Both the position numbers and the translations under genes were made by a program. The notes beneath the pieces were generated by a model. It did no database searches and was not told where the DNA came from. It was given only the letters and a program-made list of their open reading frames with translations. A stretch of 6,797 nt of DNA, from the NCBI GenBank assembly GCA_023132545.1, contig JAGLYB010000072.1:1-6797 (forward strand). Reading direction: 5' to 3'. Positions 5,434 to 6,797 of this stretch are shown here, piece by piece. The DNA comes from Candidatus Bipolaricaulota bacterium (GTDB taxonomy: Bacteria > Bipolaricaulota > Bipolaricaulia > UBA7950 > UBA9294). Each line of letters opens with the position of its first letter. The first letter of the stretch is position 1.

Positions 5434-6119
5434 TGAATGCGCGTTCCCACCTTCAAGCCATTGGCAATCGAGGCCAACGCATCGGGTTGTTCGAGGTTGA
5501 ATACCTCGATGGGCATGCTATGCTCGCGACAAATTTCAACGGCGACCTGATCCATCACACCATACCGAGCGGCTAGGAATTCGTCATAGGTGAGTTCCTG
5601 AATCAATTTCGCCGAAGGGTCCTGAGAAGGATCGCCGTCATAAACACCGGCCACATTCGAGCCCTTGATCAACAGATCGGCCTTGATGGAGACAGCACGA
5701 ATGGCGGCGGCCGTGTCCGTAGTCACCAGTGGGCTGCCTGTCCCCCCCGCGAAGATCACGATCGTTCCTTCGGCAAGTGCGGCTTGAGCATGCCGGGGAG
5801 AAACAGGATGGGTGAGTTGGGTATCGACGGCAGACTGAATGAGAACATTCTGCCCGAGGCTGACCAGATAGGATTGCACGGCCAGCGCATTCAACACCGT
5901 AGCCAGCATGCCCATGGTGTCGGCTTCAACTCGATCGAGCCAAGGACTTCTTGTTCCTCGAATCAGATTGCCAGCACCCACAACAATTGCCCATTGGATG
6001 GGAATGGATGCGATGGATTCGCAGATGCGTTGCAGAGAAACGGGAGAGAACGGACTGTTCTCTCCCTTCAACGCCTCCCCGCTTAGTTTGAGTAGGATGC
6101 GGGCAGGTTTGTCGGCCAT
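5430..6119 (-). CDS. pyrH: Uridylate kinase (UMP kinase)
   Basis: The 229-residue cytosolic enzyme phosphorylates UMP to UDP with ATP in pyrimidine nucleotide synthesis. It belongs to the amino-acid-kinase fold. Visible features are ILLKLSGEAL at 8-17, VVGAGNLIRG at 46-55, ADTMGMLATVLNALAVQ at 66-82, GGTGSPLVTTDTAAAIRA at 125-142, NVAGVYDGDP at 155-164 and a VMD near the C-terminal third. The length is near normal (about 235-245). Several usually conserved positions differ: GGGN is GAGN (Ala49), GTGNPFFTTDTAA is GTGSPLVTTDTAA, and VDGVYD is VAGVYD. The catalytic frame is otherwise intact. The start ATG is 6 nt after the tsf stop, with AGGAG (6123-6127) overlapping that stop, so translation is likely coupled. 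frr, the usual next gene, is missing; recG converges from the other side. Confidence 0.96.
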   Translation of the reverse strand: MADKPARILLKLSGEALKGENSPFSPVSLQRICESIASIPIQWAIVVGAGNLIRGTRSPWLDRVEADTMGMLATVLNALAVQSYLVSLGQNVLIQSAVDTQLTHPVSPRHAQAALAEGTIVIFAGGTGSPLVTTDTAAAIRAVSIKADLLIKGSNVAGVYDGDPSQDPSAKLIQELTYDEFLAARYGVMDQVAVEICREHSMPIEVFNLEQPDALASIANGLKVGTRIQ

Positions 6120-6125
6120 TGTCTC

Positions 6126-6734
6126 CTAGGCCTCGTTCTCGTCTTCTCCGATTGCGAACCGTGAGAACTGGGCAACCAAGATGTTCTCACCGGTCTTCGT
6201 GCGAAGGTCAGCCAACATGTCTTCGATGGTGACATCAGGATTCTTGATGAACGGCTGCTTGATCAAGCAGGCATCCTTAAAGAAACGCGAAATGCTGCCT
6301 TCGACGGCCTTCTCGATGATCTCGGCGGGCTTGCCTTGCTCTTCCATCTGTTTGCGCATTTCTGCTTTCTTTTGCTCGACGTCTTCTTCAGGAACATCGG
6401 CAGGAGCAACGTACAGTGGTGCTTCGGAAGCGATATGCATGGCGATGTCGTTGGCCAGTTGGATAAACTCTGCGCCATTGGCGGCGAAGTCTGTGTTGCA
6501 AGCCATTTCCACCATCACACCGACCTTTCCGGTATGGTGCACATAGGACACGATGCGGCCTTCGTGGGCCTCTCGGCCGATTTGTTCCATCAGCTCGAGG
6601 CCCTGCTCACGCAGGATTTCTTTGGCCCGCTCAATATCGTCATTGGCTTCGGTGAGGGCCTTCTTGCAGTCCATCATGCCGATGCCGGTTTCTTCACGGA
6701 GTTGCCTGATACCTTCGATCTTAATCGTCGTCAT
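6126..6734 (-). CDS. tsf: Translation elongation factor Ts
   Basis: EF-Ts is the guanine-nucleotide exchange factor that regenerates EF-Tu-GTP. This 202-residue version is of the short type found in several bacterial phyla, versus 283 residues in E. coli, and has a reduced core. The N-terminal UBA-like domain shows IRQLREETGIGMMDCKKAL at 9-27. The core includes EGRIVSYVH at 58-66 and ACNTDFAAN at 78-86, with the TDF (81-83) that inserts into EF-Tu to disrupt nucleotide binding. The conserved SRFFKDACLIKQPFI segment follows near residues 149-163, and the protein ends in an acidic tail (GEDENEA). The ATG lies inside the end of the upstream rpsB frame, with AAAAGGAA (6739-6746) as ribosome binding site. 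pyrH follows after 6 nt, giving the conserved rpsB-tsf-pyrH order. Confidence 0.97.
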   Translation of the reverse strand: MTTIKIEGIRQLREETGIGMMDCKKALTEANDDIERAKEILREQGLELMEQIGREAHEGRIVSYVHHTGKVGVMVEMACNTDFAANGAEFIQLANDIAMHIASEAPLYVAPADVPEEDVEQKKAEMRKQMEEQGKPAEIIEKAVEGSISRFFKDACLIKQPFIKNPDVTIEDMLADLRTKTGENILVAQFSRFAIGEDENEA

Positions 6735-6797
6735 CCGCTTCCTTTTCTTCGACCTCAGATGCCTCTTCAGTTGTTTCTTTCTTCTTGCTTTCGTCCT
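6721..6797 (-). CDS. rpsB: Probable ribosomal protein S2, C-terminal end only
   Basis: An open frame enters from the right edge and ends with TAA at 6721-6723, overlapping the tsf start by 14 nt. The 25 visible codons encode a highly charged tail (DESKKKETTEEASEVEEKEADD followed by two more aspartates). No S2 core motif is in the window. The assignment rests on the near-universal rpsB-tsf order and on the fact that many bacterial S2 proteins end in an acidic, probably disordered tail. The overlap places the tsf ribosome binding site within this gene. Confidence 0.75.
   Translation of the reverse strand, partial: DESKKKETTEEASEVEEKEADDDD
6739..6746 (-). promoter_or_regulatory. Ribosome binding site of tsf inside rpsB
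   Basis: AAAAGGAA on the minus strand lies four bases before the tsf ATG at 6734 and is embedded in codons for the acidic tail of the upstream protein. Because rpsB continues 14 nt past the tsf start, ribosomes finishing rpsB traverse this site, which favours coupled translation. Confidence 0.6.

Noticed and set aside
1..6797. CRISPR array, insertion sequence, tRNA or riboswitch
   Set aside because: No regularly spaced repeats, transposase motifs, cloverleaf-like segments with tRNA signatures or recognisable aptamer cores were seen; gene spacing leaves room only at 1344-1631, where the inverted repeat does not match these.

Overview
This is a compact bacterial housekeeping segment. From left to right it holds: the 5' end of a pncC/cinA-type amidohydrolase gene (-), nth-type endonuclease III (-), a PPC/DUF296-domain protein (+), fmt (-), def (-), recG (+), pyrH (-), tsf (-) and the last codons of what is almost certainly rpsB (-). 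All the complete genes have intact family motifs. I see no rRNA, tRNA, CRISPR array, transposase or phage gene, and no unknown multi-gene system.

Organism: a mesophilic bacterium with a moderately high G+C genome (mid-50s percent by eye). Hints are a short EF-Ts of about 200 residues, an rpsB with an acidic tail overlapping tsf, pyrH not followed by frr, and intergenic repeats with a 9-bp CATGAAGRA period. These fit a deeply branching Gram-negative-type phylum such as Nitrospirota. That placement is a guess from general impression; no sequence comparison was possible.

Layout. (1) Positions 1-841, minus strand: nth and pncC overlap by ATGA and form one transcription unit. A near-leaderless promoter for nth is possible but weak. 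(2) Positions 918-1343, plus strand: a single DUF296/PPC gene divergent from nth. (3) Positions 1344-1631: the only sizeable non-coding stretch, between convergent genes, carrying an imperfect 18-bp inverted repeat around a smaller hairpin. (4) Positions 1632-3072, minus strand: def then fmt, the two enzymes that remove and add the formyl group of initiator methionine. def has a good sigma70-type promoter (TTGTGG, 17 bp, TATAAT). (5) Positions 3121-5409, plus strand: recG, divergent from def. The same AT-rich core offers a TATAAA on the recG strand, so the two units may share a symmetric bidirectional -10 region. (6) Positions 5410-5429: a 20-bp convergent gap filled by a hairpin. (7) Positions 5430-6797, minus strand: rpsB-tsf-pyrH, a tightly packed translation/nucleotide operon in which rpsB and tsf overlap by 14 nt and the pyrH Shine-Dalgarno overlaps the tsf stop.

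The most useful second looks are the shared def/recG promoter and the recG start, the inverted-repeat element downstream of fmt, departures from consensus in PyrH, and the absence of frr after pyrH. None amounts to strong evidence of a new biological system.
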